Below the pieces are notes generated by a model, which was not told the DNA's origin, made no database searches, and saw only the letters and a program-made list of their open reading frames with translations. A stretch of DNA of 21,448 nucleotides from Choristocarpus tenellus KU-1152 (taxonomy: Eukaryota; Phaeophyceae), in contig CAXNAD020000343.1 in NCBI GenBank assembly GCA_964200185.2, positions 1-21,448 on the forward strand, written 5' to 3'. Shown one piece after another: positions 1 through 13,043 of this stretch; position 1 is the stretch's first letter, and every line of letters starts with the position of its first letter. Both the position numbers and the translations under genes were made by a program.

Positions 1-1023
1 TCTATAGTGTAAATGCACTTTTCCTGATCTTGGCCCAAATGGACACCCTGGTATAGACCCCCATCCCCCCCCCCCAGATACTTTAGGTCCTCTAAAACTA
101 ATCCTTTTCAAGTTGATGGAGAACGAACCATGGTGTGCCTAGGGAGTGAGATGAATTGTCAAATAACTTGCATTCATAATACAGATAATACCATACATCC
201 CTTATAAGAATAGATATCTCCTAGTGTATGGATTAAGCTGGTTTGATAGGAATGGAGGTGATGATTGGGTTGAACAAATATGTGTATTAGTAGGAAAAAT
301 GTCCAGACGATCTCTTTGGCAGGTTGTTATGGATTTGAGAAGAGTTGTTTGTTGTGTAAGGAGACTAGCTAGCCTTACATGGCAAGAAATATTGCACTCT
401 TATGCCATCCTACGGGCAAGAGATTTATACATGTGCATTTGTGCGGATCTAATCCATTTTAGGATGGTTGTTGCGGAAGACATGATATTATTGAGGAAGG
501 TCGACCAGTGTGGAGAATCATTATAGTGTACAACCTGCTGGGTTACTGATACCTTGGAGCTCCACAAATGACTATTTTAACCTCTGGTGCCAAGACACAA
601 CCTTGACTACCATGTACTCAACACTAGATTTATCTCTGTGTCACCGTCAAGGAGAGGGACAAGGGGTTGAGCTTAATTCTTACTCTGGAGTAGTTGGGCT
701 ACAAAGGCTGCCATAACATTGACAAGACCAGCTCTGTCTAAGGGTTGATTGGTTGGATAAGTAAGTGATTCAGTTCGAGCTTTGAAACTGAATGAAGGCA
801 ATGACATCAACTCTTCATTAACCCCTCTCATCTCCTGTCACCATTTGTCATTCAAAGCTGGGCTTGATCTTCTCGCTTTGGTCGTTGCACCCTTCTCCAT
901 GCCTGACCCTGATACTACCTAAGATGAAGCAACCACAAGTTATAATTCTGTTGCTCTGACCCCCTTGCTCATACCTAATCTCCTGGGTGCAACAATCAGG
1001 CGTGAGTCACCGGCACCATGCAG
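1..1023. other. 5' stretch without a supportable exon (probably intron)
   Basis: No segment here reads as dynein with matching splice sites. Short open frames at 224-526 and 510-716 have no recognisable motif. The stretch carries one copy of a dispersed C-rich repeat near its start. Because exon 1 opens in the middle of a codon, at least one more coding exon must lie upstream, either in this stretch unrecognised or before the window. Confidence 0.6.
8..95 (+). repeat. Dispersed C-rich repeat, copy A
   Basis: This copy shares a long near-identical block with 2163-2243. It begins TGTAAATGCACTTTTCCTG, passes through AATGGACACCCTGGTATAG, then a run of 11 C (65-75), then AGATACTTTAGG. The copies differ at scattered bases and in C-run length, as expected of an old interspersed repeat. 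The family is not recognised. Confidence 0.75.
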
Positions 1024-1085
1024 GTGATGCAGTGTTTGTGCTTCACCTGCAAGTGAATGAAGAGGCATTTGACGAGATCGATCAG
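1024..1085 (+). CDS. Dynein heavy chain exon 1 (stem), tentative
   Basis: Reads (G)[20 protein letters not shown], entering with two bases of a split codon and leaving in phase 0 at CAG|GTATGT. The hydrophobic strand VFVLHLQV suits the family's stem region, and the phase fits exon 2. An alternative acceptor at 998-999 would add eight codons in the same frame. The 639-bp intron that follows shows nothing clear. Confidence 0.5.
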
Positions 1086-4000
1086 GTATGTATACAAGGA
1101 GATTTGCAGCACTTCTCTGCATGCATTAAATATTGAGAACACCTCCAGAGTCATGACTGCTGTCAGATCCAGGGCACTACTCTGGTTTAACTAACTGCAA
1201 TTGCTGAACAGTTTGTGAATGAGTTTGGATATGGAGTCCGAAAAGTTTGTCAAAGAATTTCACAATCAGTAGATCAGAATCGAATTTACTAGTTTGTTCC
1301 TACTGAGTATGTGGTGAATCTGCAAGATGTTCTGGTACACTTTGAAGCAGACAAGATATAACACACGATGTGATGCCCCTGCGAAGGTCCCTGTCAGGTT
1401 TCCCTGATCTTGGGGAGTGCAGCTACATCTTTTTGCCGTAATCCCATTTGCGAACACAAGAGTGCACTTTGTAGGGTGTGTGTGGGGTATCCAGCAACAG
1501 TACTCTTCTCCTGCTAGTGTGACTACTATTGTTACAATCTTTGCACTTTAGAGTTCTACCTTCAGTGACAGAAATGTGCTGTATCTGATTTCTCATTACT
1601 TACCTAATGCCTAGGCATTTTTTTTAGAATATATGTATAGTATGAGGTAACCTGACTTGCCGTTTCTTCATCTCCACCTTTTCACCCAATTCTTGACCTT
1701 GTGTATTTGGAATACACCATTCAGGGCAGGGACGAGGAGCTAGCAGAGTCCATCTCACGGACACCAGACATGGTGATGTCAGTGGAACCAACCCTTGAGG
1801 AGCTACAAGTGCGTGGTAAATCCAGACAATTGTTTCAACATGTGGTTTAAATTGTGACTCCCTCAACAGTTTATTATACTTGAATCGATAGTAAGGCTGC
1901 CATACTGTACTATATTTACGATGTTGTTGACTATTTTCACCCCAAAGAATATGGGTACGAAAACGCCAAGGAGGTTCATTCATATCATTTGAATATATGA
2001 ATCAGTCCAACACAGCCTTTCCAAGTAATTTTGTCAACTCCGAGGGTTAGGTAGAGTTTTGGCTCAAAATATATGGGGGGGGGGTGGCGGCTGTCCATTC
2101 GGGGCCCATTTTTTTTATGACGCGATTTTTGGATGATTTGGTTGCATGCATTGAATGGATACTGTAATTGCACTTTTCCTGGTCAGGGCCCGAATGGACA
2201 CCCTGGTATAGACCCCCCCCCCCCCCCCCAGTTACTTTGAGCCTTTCCCCGGCCCCATATTTGGGAAGTGAGCGTTAAGGTCATTAATTCTCGAACACAT
2301 TCTCAAGTTCGTACATTTTGCTCTTCATCTTCAAGTGGGGGAGAGGAGACAACAATGTGTTGGTCAAGGCTAGGCTGCTGTCTGCATAGACCGGACTTCC
2401 CTGACTGTCCCCACCACTCTTTGGTGGTCGTTATATTTACACCACTGAATCACAGGCAAATGCCTGTGCTTGCATAGATCAAATGGTGGCTGCTAGCCAA
2501 CGCTTCCCTCGAGTTGACTCCAGCATCAATCCGGCTCCTCCCCAGCCCAGCACTAAGGTGGGTCGGAGCTTCTTTTTCCCAGTAGTTCTTGTCTTGTTTT
2601 TGAGACACATATGTATCAACCTTGCTTCAATTTCGCGATAGGAAGATTGGAATTAGTTTGAAAAAAAACTTAGTAATGCAAAGGACACTCACTCAACTAT
2701 TTTCTATATTGGCAAAGTGGGAATCAAGGGGTTCAGTGCTAAATTGGTCACAAAAACGGAGTAAGAAGATCCACAGCATTCTGTCAGATGAAAGTGGGCT
2801 AGGAAGGATGTTGCCAGAATTGTTTGAGGGACGCTCTAACTCACAACAAGGCGATAGATAGCGTCAAGGCTTTGAATAAATATGTTGTTCAATTGCCATG
2901 GTCGTTCATGTCTAGTTTCGAGAGAGGTAAGGAGATAGTACAATGAGGGGAGCTCATCATACGTAATAGCTTTTGTTTAACTTGATCAGTCAGTAAAATC
3001 AATAGTGCAGCAAGAAGTGTAGATCAAAGTTTTGGAAGAATTACCTCTTGGGGTCAACCTTGTCCCTCCATCTCCTCAGATGCTGGGGCCATGCACGGTG
3101 CAGCTATCGGATGAGGTCGTCCTGGAGGCCAAAGAGAAAGTGCGAACTGCCATCGCATTTCACATGGTCGACCCCATGAAACTCGTTCAGGAATTTGAAA
3201 GGTTCCATGGGTTGATGAATGGGGAAGAAGAGGCACGGGTAAGAAATAAAAAATTCTGGAGTATGCCCGGTCCTTTGGATAATGAATTATGCTTGGACAT
3301 CCTCAAGAGCACCACTTTTCCACCTGTTGTACTGGGCATCATACTACTGTAGCTATCTGGGTATTGTGACCTGGAGTGCATCGGTGACTCATTTTGCAGA
3401 GCTGCACCTCGGTTCTACCATCATCTGCCCTCATCTCCAGTGTGGCGTTCACCTACTCATCCTGCCCCTTGCCTTGAATCAATGTATCACAGTCCAGATG
3501 CATGACCCGTAAATTGTTCAAATGCCACTATACAATTCAACTCCAAGGTTTCCAACAAAAAGAAAAGAATCTTCCAACAAACTTGGCCTTAGCGATCCTC
3601 TAGTCAAACATATTCACACGAGGGCGATTTCTATTCCATTTGACTCACCCAACCTGCTTGGTCCCACTACAGATTAGGAAGGCTCTTGAGGACAACAGAC
3701 AGGCAGAAAATACTACTGAGGGGCTGGAGATACTGAGGGAGGTGGCAGTAGACCTGCGTTCAAGGGCAGTGGAAATAAGGGGGGCGGTAAGTGACATTTT
3801 TTTACCCTCCCATTTCTGGTTTGCTTCTGCCCTGCAGTTCTGGACCACTTGTACCTCATTAGGTACAGAGTGTGTGCAAAATGGGGAGGGAAGTTTCTAT
3901 CCATGGTCATGAGGTAAGAGTTGGGATTGATCTGGACAAAGTAAACTATACATATACGAGTAAAAACCCTCAAGCTATGTGCTGTAGGGAAAATGGTCAA

Positions 4001-7000
4001 CTGATTGTGATACATTAATCACTTGAGTATGGATGATATAAATAACAGATAGACTCATGACAAGTTTTGAAACGTTGGGATTGCACGTCATGAGTCAACT
4101 CACCTTAGTCGTACATATCACATTCTCAGCAAGCATGCACTTCTAGTTTTCCTGATATACTTCCTTTTAGGTATAACTCCATATTTACTGGGAATTATCC
4201 CCCTTCTAGGACCAGCTCGGCGGCTTCCCATCTCCAAACCCAAATTCAACTTGAAAACAAGTTAGACTCTTTTTGCACTCCAAGAGTGTAGTAGGTCCTA
4301 TAATCTGAGGCTACTGTTACAACTCTATTGTACTATGGCATGACTTTATGCAGGTAACACAACACACATATATCTATACAAATTTCTCATGTTGAAGTGA
4401 TCACGTCAGCTTGTCTCAGCGTGTGTGGGGGTTGCTGTTCCTATTGAAAGATGATCTAAATATATATAAACATAATGTTGAGGCATGCTCACTCACCAAT
4501 ACCTTGAGGTGCACACTTCACTCAAAACAAATATCTGGAATCTGCTAAGGTGGAGGACTTGAACAACTACCCAATGTTCTCTGTCAAATGCTTGGAGGCA
4601 AAGGAGGCCTTGGCCAAGAAGGCCGACTCCCTCCATACTCATGTAAGTCACAACAAAGAACTCTTGCCTTGCCTGTGTATTTGCTGTTCCTTCCGCCTCT
4701 TTGAATTCAAGCTGTACAATGGAAGGATTCCATATGTATATTCCAGTGAGCCAGTCAAAGCTTTACTATCTCATCCCTTGGGTGAACATAACCTGGCACA
4801 GATTAATGTATGGGGGATATTTGTCATGTAGGTGGAAGAATGGGGTAAATAAGATCAATATCATTTGATGCAAAAGAGAAATTACCTGTTGAACCACTGC
4901 TCACTGCATGTGTCAGTGCTACAAAGAATTGGCTGTGAAGAAAACATGTATCAAGCTCTAGGGGGTTGAACTCGTTCTAGATCGTTTGGTCTATGGTTGG
5001 AGGGTGTGTGATCCTTTCAGAGGTGTACAAATTCATTTTAATGAGTAAAGAGATAACAGTATCAAATATATCCCATTACGTCCCTTCCTGGGTTCCTTGC
5101 CAGTTCATTGTCCATTGCCTAATCTCCTCCTTTAAGGTGATGGAAGAGATAGCTGCTGAGAATAGAAAGTGCATGGCTGCCATGGGGGTTGAGTACCAGG
5201 AGATGGTCAATCGCCTGGTGACGGTGAGGTGTCAGATTCATGAGTTGTTCACAATCAGGAATATTCTTCTTTTTCCCTCCCCCCACTGCTTGAGGGACTT
5301 GCTACTCTATGGCCTTATAATTGTACATTCGGGGAAAATAATGGAATATAGTAATTTTTTTCTTGTTTTTTTGACAAGGTCCTGCCAAACATAATCCCGG
5401 TTTGGTACACAATGAAATATACCATGGACGAACAACCTTGCAATGGAAGAGTAAGTTATGAGTGTTTGGAAACCTATCCTGTTCCTACAAATGACCGCAG
5501 TGGGTGGGTGGGTCATCACTGAGTCTGGAATCCGTGAACTGAATTGTATACGAAAAAAATACGGTACAGGTAGAGCACTCTATGATCACATTGAGGAATA
5601 TAACTGAATTTAAAAGAGCGGTAAAACCTGTTTTATTTTTGGTAAGTGAGGCTGTTGGTCTAGACATGTGTGATCTGTACTTACATGAGGGGCAGTGTAG
5701 TGTAAATCCCGTTTTTTATTATGAAACCTTTGATTTGATTTTTGAACGTGAGTCGCAGTAAGTGGGAGGTACCCGGTGTGGCACTTTAAGGATGCTGGCA
5801 AATATGTAATTTTTTTTTGTCATTTTTCACAGTTGCGTATAGGATATTTTATATTTATTTTTTGTGAATTGTGTCGAAAATTTTCAAACAATAGAGAAAC
5901 CAACCCTCTCAAGTTCAACTTAGCACTTCATCCATAGAAATATGGGTGATCTCCAAGAGATTGAAAAACAGACTTCAATTTCAAAACGGTCAAAACCTGG
6001 ATACCTCTCGTTTACTTTGGCTCTGTACCAATCCTGTACGTGCATCTGTTTGGGGCTGTACCAATCCCCTTTCAAACACACTAGCAGCTACAACCACAAA
6101 GCCTTAACAATACAGTGATATTAGTCCACTCTGATTTCCAAAATAATCAATGCCATTGGCAAAGAGAGTTCTTCTCGAAGCCTAACAGCATAAAACAAGA
6201 GGTTGATAAGATCAGGTGGCGAATCATTGTTACTAGTAATTTACGTATTGATGGTTGAAGGGGCGATCTTAACCTTTTCGCTTGACAAAACCACTGTACA
6301 GGAACCTGCTGACTCGGCTGAGCTTAAGAGTCTACAGGACTACACTCAGTGTGCCATGGAGAGGTTGGTAGACTTGCACGATGCGTACACTGGCCAGGCA
6401 AGGAGGGGTACGTGATAGTTCACACCCTATGTGTTGCAAGATTAATTGTGCTCTGGAGGAACTGGCTTGGATTACGTAAGAGTACTACAGAAGAAGGGTC
6501 AAAAGACCTGCTGCTATTGTGTTGGGCTGTCAAGCGAGGATATTTTAAATTTTGGAATGTAAAACCGTAGAGATGTGTCTACTGACTACAACCGAGACAC
6601 GTTCACAATGCACCCTTCCTATTCTATCATGTTCTATCCTATTCTATCCTGTTCTATCCTATTCTATCCTGTTCTATCCTATTCTATCCTATTCTATCCT
6701 ATTCTATCCTGTTCTATCTTATACCCCCTGCACTACTGGATGAAGGTCTATGCAAGGGTGAGCTTCCTCTTGAATCAAGGCTTCAAGGTGTCTCGGGATG
6801 ATCTTCAGCTGTTCCACACAGCATACAATTGGCCACACAACATGAAGACCTACCTAGCACGGTCTGCTGAGCTACAGAGGTCTCGCAAGGCTGACTTGCA
6901 GATGGTTGTGGAGGGACAGCAGGAGCAGTTGCTCAGGGAGGTCAGAACTGTCGGTTTGGGGACAGGCACTGGACGGTTTGAAAGGGTTACACTTGTTGCT

Positions 7001-10000
7001 GACATGCCAAGAGTTGTAGGTCCAGGCAATTGAAATGAAGGGTCAGGTGGTTAGGATGCGTAGCTCTCAAATCTGCTGAATCTTGATCAAAAGGATTTTT
7101 AATTTACATCAACTCTGGCATTTGAGTCTAGGAAGCAACCGTACCCTTGAATGCATGCAGCTGTGTTGATTGGTCCCTTCAAAAATATCAAATCATGGCA
7201 AGAAATTGTGTGTCATCCTTTTTTGTATGGTGTCCAGCACTTCTTGCAAATACTGCAAAATAAAAAGTTGACAGACATCGTTACTTCCCTCCTCGTTTCA
7301 CTATTGTCACACTCTCTGCTCACTGCAGATTTCGTCACTGAATAGAAAGATAGACAAGCTAGCTGAGTCTGGCTCTTTGGTAGCCGGAGATGTGCACAAT
7401 TGTGTCCGCCGTGTCCTTGCTATTCAAGAATCCTTGGAAAGGTAAATGCAATAGAGGGACTGGCCATTTGAGGAGTGACATACCAATGATGTTGATAATG
7501 ATGGCAACTAGAACTTTAGATAACTACGGTATCAGTGCTGTGTAGACGCAAGGATTGTAATTCCCCAAACACCTACAAGAATACCAGATTGGTGTGCTAC
7601 ATGCAAGCCTTGCTTGATCCAATGTCACGGCAATATTGGCGCCGCTTGAGTACTAGAGCCGACGTTGAACACCATGGCATGTTGGCCCTCTCCCCCTTAA
7701 AATGAATAAAGTTTTCAGTATCAATAGTATGCTTGCAGCATATGAAGTGGATGTATTGTGCTGTGGTTTAGAATTTTTTCATCTCCTCCATTGTGTGGCA
7801 TGTGATGCATCCTATGGTGCTTTTCTTCTTGACCAAATCTCAGAGCTGAAGCTGAAGCTGAGAATATTCTGGAGCAGGAAACTCTTCTTGGCATGCCTCT
7901 GACAGATAACATCACCCCAATAGGGGATATCCGAGAATCTCTTGAGCCCATGGCCAAGCTGTGGATAACAGCTAAGCAATACCTGGACAGTTATCACACA
8001 TGGCTTGAATCTCCTCTAAGGACGCTTGATGCTGAAGCTGCAGAGAGGAAGGTGGGCATTTCACCCAGCCTCAACAGGTCGAAATTGTATGTTCACATCC
8101 TATTGCCATTTTACTCAGAGCCAAAGTAAACGAGAGGTACCCAAGTCCTGGCCGTTTTACATTTTAGTTCAGTTTTGAATATGTTTACGAAATCATCCAC
8201 GTTTCTCCGGATGAAAAGCTAAATTTGAAATGAGAGTGTTGATTTATCTTTTTCTTGAGAATTTTAAACAGAATCAGAAAATATCCTACATGTTTTGAAA
8301 ATAAGGTCAAGTTTTAGCACATACTTGTTAGGATCCTTAACATGCAACTCCGGGTACAGCTCGTTATCACCTTCTAGCTGATCCCTCAAGTATGATTTGA
8401 ATACCTTGCTCTTTCCTCTTGGACAGGCGGATGACTTGATGCGGACTGTTATGCGATCTGATAAAGAACTCGTGAAAGCAGGACCAGAACGAGCCATGGC
8501 TCACTCTGTAGCCACTGCACTTCAGCGGGAGATAAAGGACTTCATTGACGAGCAGGCTCCTCTTATGCTGCTAATGTCTTCACCTGGTATCAAGAGCGTG
8601 AGTCTTTTCTTGCAATCATTTCAAGACTTTGTTTGCTTCTACAGGTACATGTCTTGTAGCATCCATTGTAGAATTGACTTGAGTGTCGAAACTCATACCT
8701 TCTACAGGTGTTATGCTCATGGTTTCGCGTATATCTATAAATATATACATATTCATCCTCGTTTCCCAGTCCTTCCATTCTCAACCTCTATACCACTATC
8801 TCTTTTTCCTAGGACTTCTAGATCTGACTTCTCTCAATTCATCACTGACTTGTATCCTTAATATCAACTCGCTGCCTCACTGATTGTTTGTTTTCCTTCT
8901 GTAGTCACTTGCCCACCGTCATGCCTCCATTCATATCTCCCTGCTGCTGGTCCTAGAACCAACTCATCAATTTCCTCAGAGGCCTGTCACCCCCAAGCAT
9001 TGAACTACCACCTCATCTCCAAATTTTTTATGGTGCCCTTTTCCTAACAGCGACATTGGGATGAGATTGTAAAGGCCACCTCCATTGGACTCCCCTATGT
9101 GCAAGATTTTTCTCTCCGAGACCTTCTTGACGCGGACCTACAGAGCTATTGTGCTGAAATAGAAGAGGTAAAAAACAGGATTGGAATGTCAGCACCAACA
9201 TTTAGATTCGACACCTAGAGTACTCCAGAGTAGAATCTACTTACAATGAATTATTTATGCGTTCATGGGTCCCCTCTCCCTGTTCATCTCCGTCTGGAAC
9301 CTGTTTCTATTTCTAGTATCAAGAAAGGGTTCAAGATTTTGTACTGTTCCTCTTCCTTTCCAGAGTATTCAACTTGTTCAGATATATATGAGACTTGCTA
9401 TTTTTTTTTGTTTTCCTAGAATTAGATTGTCTGCACCAAACATGTGAAAGGATTGTAGAGGCTTTATTCCACCCAACCATGGGTGTTGTTGTCCGCAAAG
9501 CTGTCCTGAGACAACATGTGTCTACCAGTATCGAATTCCCTTACATTCCTGAAGGATTTTGTCCTTGTGAGGGGTGTATGGAGTAAAGGCCAGGGGAGGT
9601 TGACATTTGAGTATGTGCAATAGAGTGGTAGTCTGTGATTGCCATCTGGTGATGATGAAAGGGCTAAATTCAGGACAACAACTGTGAAAATGACTAGAAA
9701 ACGTGGCTTGTAATCCTTGCTACCGACACTGTATCATGGGTATGAGATGCAAGAAGAAAACACAAAACCGTGTGTGCTCACCCTGCCTCCAGTCAACATT
9801 CAGACATCCCCGACCACTGACCCCCATTTTCACGGCTCAAATTTAGTGCCTCAACCCTTCTGCCAATCCTGTTGCCTTCTCCTGTTCCATATCCCACTTA
9901 TTTCACTCCTCTCTTTTCCTTCCCCACTTGACAGACGTGTGTGGCTGCTTCAAAGGAGTACTCACTGGAGAAGAACATGGACACAATGGAGGCAGAGTGG

Positions 10001-13000
10001 TCGGATCTTGTGTTTGAAACCAAGGAGTACAGAACATCTGGTACAAGGATACTGGCGTCGGTAGACGAGACTCAGCAGCTCTTGGACGACCACATTGTCA
10101 AGACCCAAGCAATGCGAGGGTCCAGGTGAGCAAAAGGAAAGGATGGGGCACTTGTTTTATATGCCTAAAGAAGAGAGGGGAGATGGTGGATGAGAAATGG
10201 CATTACACTTTGAAGTCGTATCATAGTTCTCTGCGATCTAAAGCACAAGAACAACATTACACATTGAGATAATGTCGTAAGTACAGTGTGTTCTTTGAAG
10301 TCCTTCGAGAATAATGTCAAGAACCTCAGTGCATGTTTTTCGTGCAGATCGAGTTTAAGGTCGAAGATCATCCTAACACTCTTCTAACGTCTTTTTTTCT
10401 TTCCAGGCAAATCTCCCTTTGAGGAGTGAAATGTAGGTGAAGAGCGAGTTTCACATTTCCTTTCTTTGGGAATTGTTTAGCAGGAGACCCTGTCACGTCT
10501 TCCCTTTCCCCCTCCTTTTTGTGTGCTGTTTTGGTTCCAGGTTCATAAGGCCCTTTGTGGATCGAATAACCGAGTGGGACAAGACCCTGAACGATCTTCA
10601 GGTACGTGCAATATCAGCTTGGGGTGGCCCGTTGAAAATGACGAGGATTGCGTGAAAAGAGCAAAAAAAAGCACCGCTGAAAGCAACATGACAGGCCCTA
10701 AGAGGATTAGAGAGATCATCAGGTCCGCATGTTGGAAATGCTCGATATCCTCTTCATGACAAGATTCCTTTTCCATCCCTATCCCAATTGGTGTTCCTCC
10801 CAGGATATCATGGACAACTGGCTGAAGATGCAAGCCACCTGGCTCTACCTGGAGCCAATATTTTCATCGGACGATATCATGCGGCAGATGCCCGTCGAGG
10901 TAAGGTGAAGGTGGTCTTCTTATCAGTGATTTGATCGCACACACAGATTTCATGCAAAGTGTATGCTGGTCTTTAAAAAAAGAGTCTCTTCATTTTTGGT
11001 TTACAAATAAATGTATTGTAAGGTCGTAGTTTCTTCATTATTACAAATATTATTGCTGTGTACCATGGTCTTCCACTTGCCATTCAATGAGTTCATCTCA
11101 TTGGCGCAGATTATCTCCTCATACGCAAGTCAGGCCTAGAAGTAGATTGTAGGACATGTAGGGCAAGTGGAGTGTGCAACAAGAGATTGCTGGGGCTCCT
11201 TGACACCAAAGAGAAGATAGCATATATTGCACTTTTCTCAAAGAACGAAACAATTCTTTACGTCAGACTCCAATGGATTTGGAGTAGATAGCTGTGTAAA
11301 TTCAATTCAATTGGAGTGATCCACCACATGGAATGCCGGTCTGAAAATAGGTTGTTTACTCTGGTAGTCTCGAAATTCTAGATATGGAATCAAGACAAGA
11401 TTGTCCATGTGGGGTTTGTTCGATTTTTCCTTCTTAGATATATGATGAGCCTTCTCAAATACCGTGCACAATTGCATAGCTTAGCACAACCAGGCATATA
11501 GTATGATTTCGTGAACTCACTCCAGAATTCATAGTGCACAATTCTAGCTGACACGAGAGCTATGTTATGAGACAAACCTGTGGTGACAGGAACGCAAAAG
11601 AGGTTACTTTTGGAGCTCAGAGAGCAAAGGGGAAATTTCATTATGCAATAGAAAGACAATTTGAAAATTCTCTGTGATACAGAGTACCAAATTACTGAGA
11701 CCTATGAGACCCAGCTCCACATACTTTTGAATGCTTTGGTTTCGAAAAATTTCAAAAGTACCTGATGTTCACCCCAATACATGTGGACAGTTTGGATGAC
11801 TAAGATCAAGCCCCCTTCAACAAAAAAAAATGACTTTTCCGCAGCTTCTTTATCTGATTTCTTCGAATTTCAAAACAAGATACTCCACCTTCAATGATGT
11901 AAGAACAATAATATATTGAGCCAGCCGTACTTTTATTTCCATGTGGCAATTGCTGCTTCACATACCATGTCCGTCATATTTCCTGCACAAGTGATACCAA
12001 GATCGGTCTACGTGTTTAGATCATGCTTATCAAGTTCATGTTTTGTACCTTTCTGAAGCATTCAGAAAGGTTCTTCATGGTGGCATATTTCTTCTTACTC
12101 CCACCTTTGATCAGTTTTCGAACATTGTGCGATGGTGACTCCCTTGGAGTTCAGTTTTCTACCTCGCAAAGTACGCGTCTACATTTCATAACCCAAAGTT
12201 GAATCATTAGTGAAGCCACACCACTGCATTGCGTCCAATACAAATGCCAGGGGAAGCTTTTTGCATCAGTTGACATGACTTGGCGAGACAATATGCTCAA
12301 GACATTTGTTGATCCGGCTGTGCTTTCAGTTGCTAGGAGACCAGGATTCCTTGATGCTTTGATTGATGGCAATGAAAAGTTGGACATCATCCAGAAGGGA
12401 CTCAATGAGTACCTGGAGACCAAGAGGCTGGTAAGCTACAACCAGACACTCAACAATTGCAAGCAGAAGACAATCTGTGTACGTGCTTGGAATGAATGCA
12501 CATCATTAGCCAGAAGAGATTGAACAATGCACGGAGATTGTTTGAAATGTAGTATGCTTTTATGAGCTGACTCTTGTTCCGTACTTTTTGATTGAAGGCT
12601 AACAAACCTACTCTGTAATAAAACATGGCATATGCACTGTTCACAACTTCAATAGCTGGTCCCTACTTGACATTCCATCGTGCTTGATACAACCATATGT
12701 CTATCTACCTCTCATCCATCAGCTGTTCTTGATCTTGCTTGATCTTGCCCCAGGCATTCCCCCGTTTCTACTTCTTGTCAAACGACGAGTTGTTGGAGAT
12801 ACTTGCTGAAACAAAGGATCCACTGCGTGTACAGCCTCACCTCAAGAAGTGCTTTGATGGCATATCTAAGTTGGAGTTCCAGGAGAACCTTGATATCACT
12901 GCTTGTATGGATCCTGGTGGAGAGAGAGTGCCCTTCCCATATGAAGAGGTGTGGCATGAAAATTGCTAAGGGTATGACTGACTGCGAAACGGGGGTGGGG

Positions 13001-13002
13001 TG

Positions 13003-13043
<41 letters not shown>

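Noticed and set aside
224-716. Two overlapping open frames near the window start as upstream dynein exons or a separate gene
   Set aside because: No family motif, no consistent splice borders, and no promoter-like context.
1219-1289. Open stretch after GAACAG reading [11 protein letters not shown] as a possible extra stem exon
   Set aside because: No matching donor in phase and no family resemblance; exon 1 and exon 2 phases already agree.
2622-2861. 79-codon plus-strand open frame between exons 3 and 4
   Set aside because: Its lysine/serine-rich translation has no dynein resemblance and lacks fitting splice borders; exons 3 and 4 are phase-compatible without it.
5395-5453. Possible small exon ending AAGA|GTAAGT in intron 7
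   Set aside because: The donor looks good, but the translation does not fit and exons 7 and 8 join as the family reads.
11390-11659. 89-codon minus-strand frame in intron 16
   Set aside because: Low-complexity Cys/Arg/Tyr mix without a known motif; not enough to call a gene or element.
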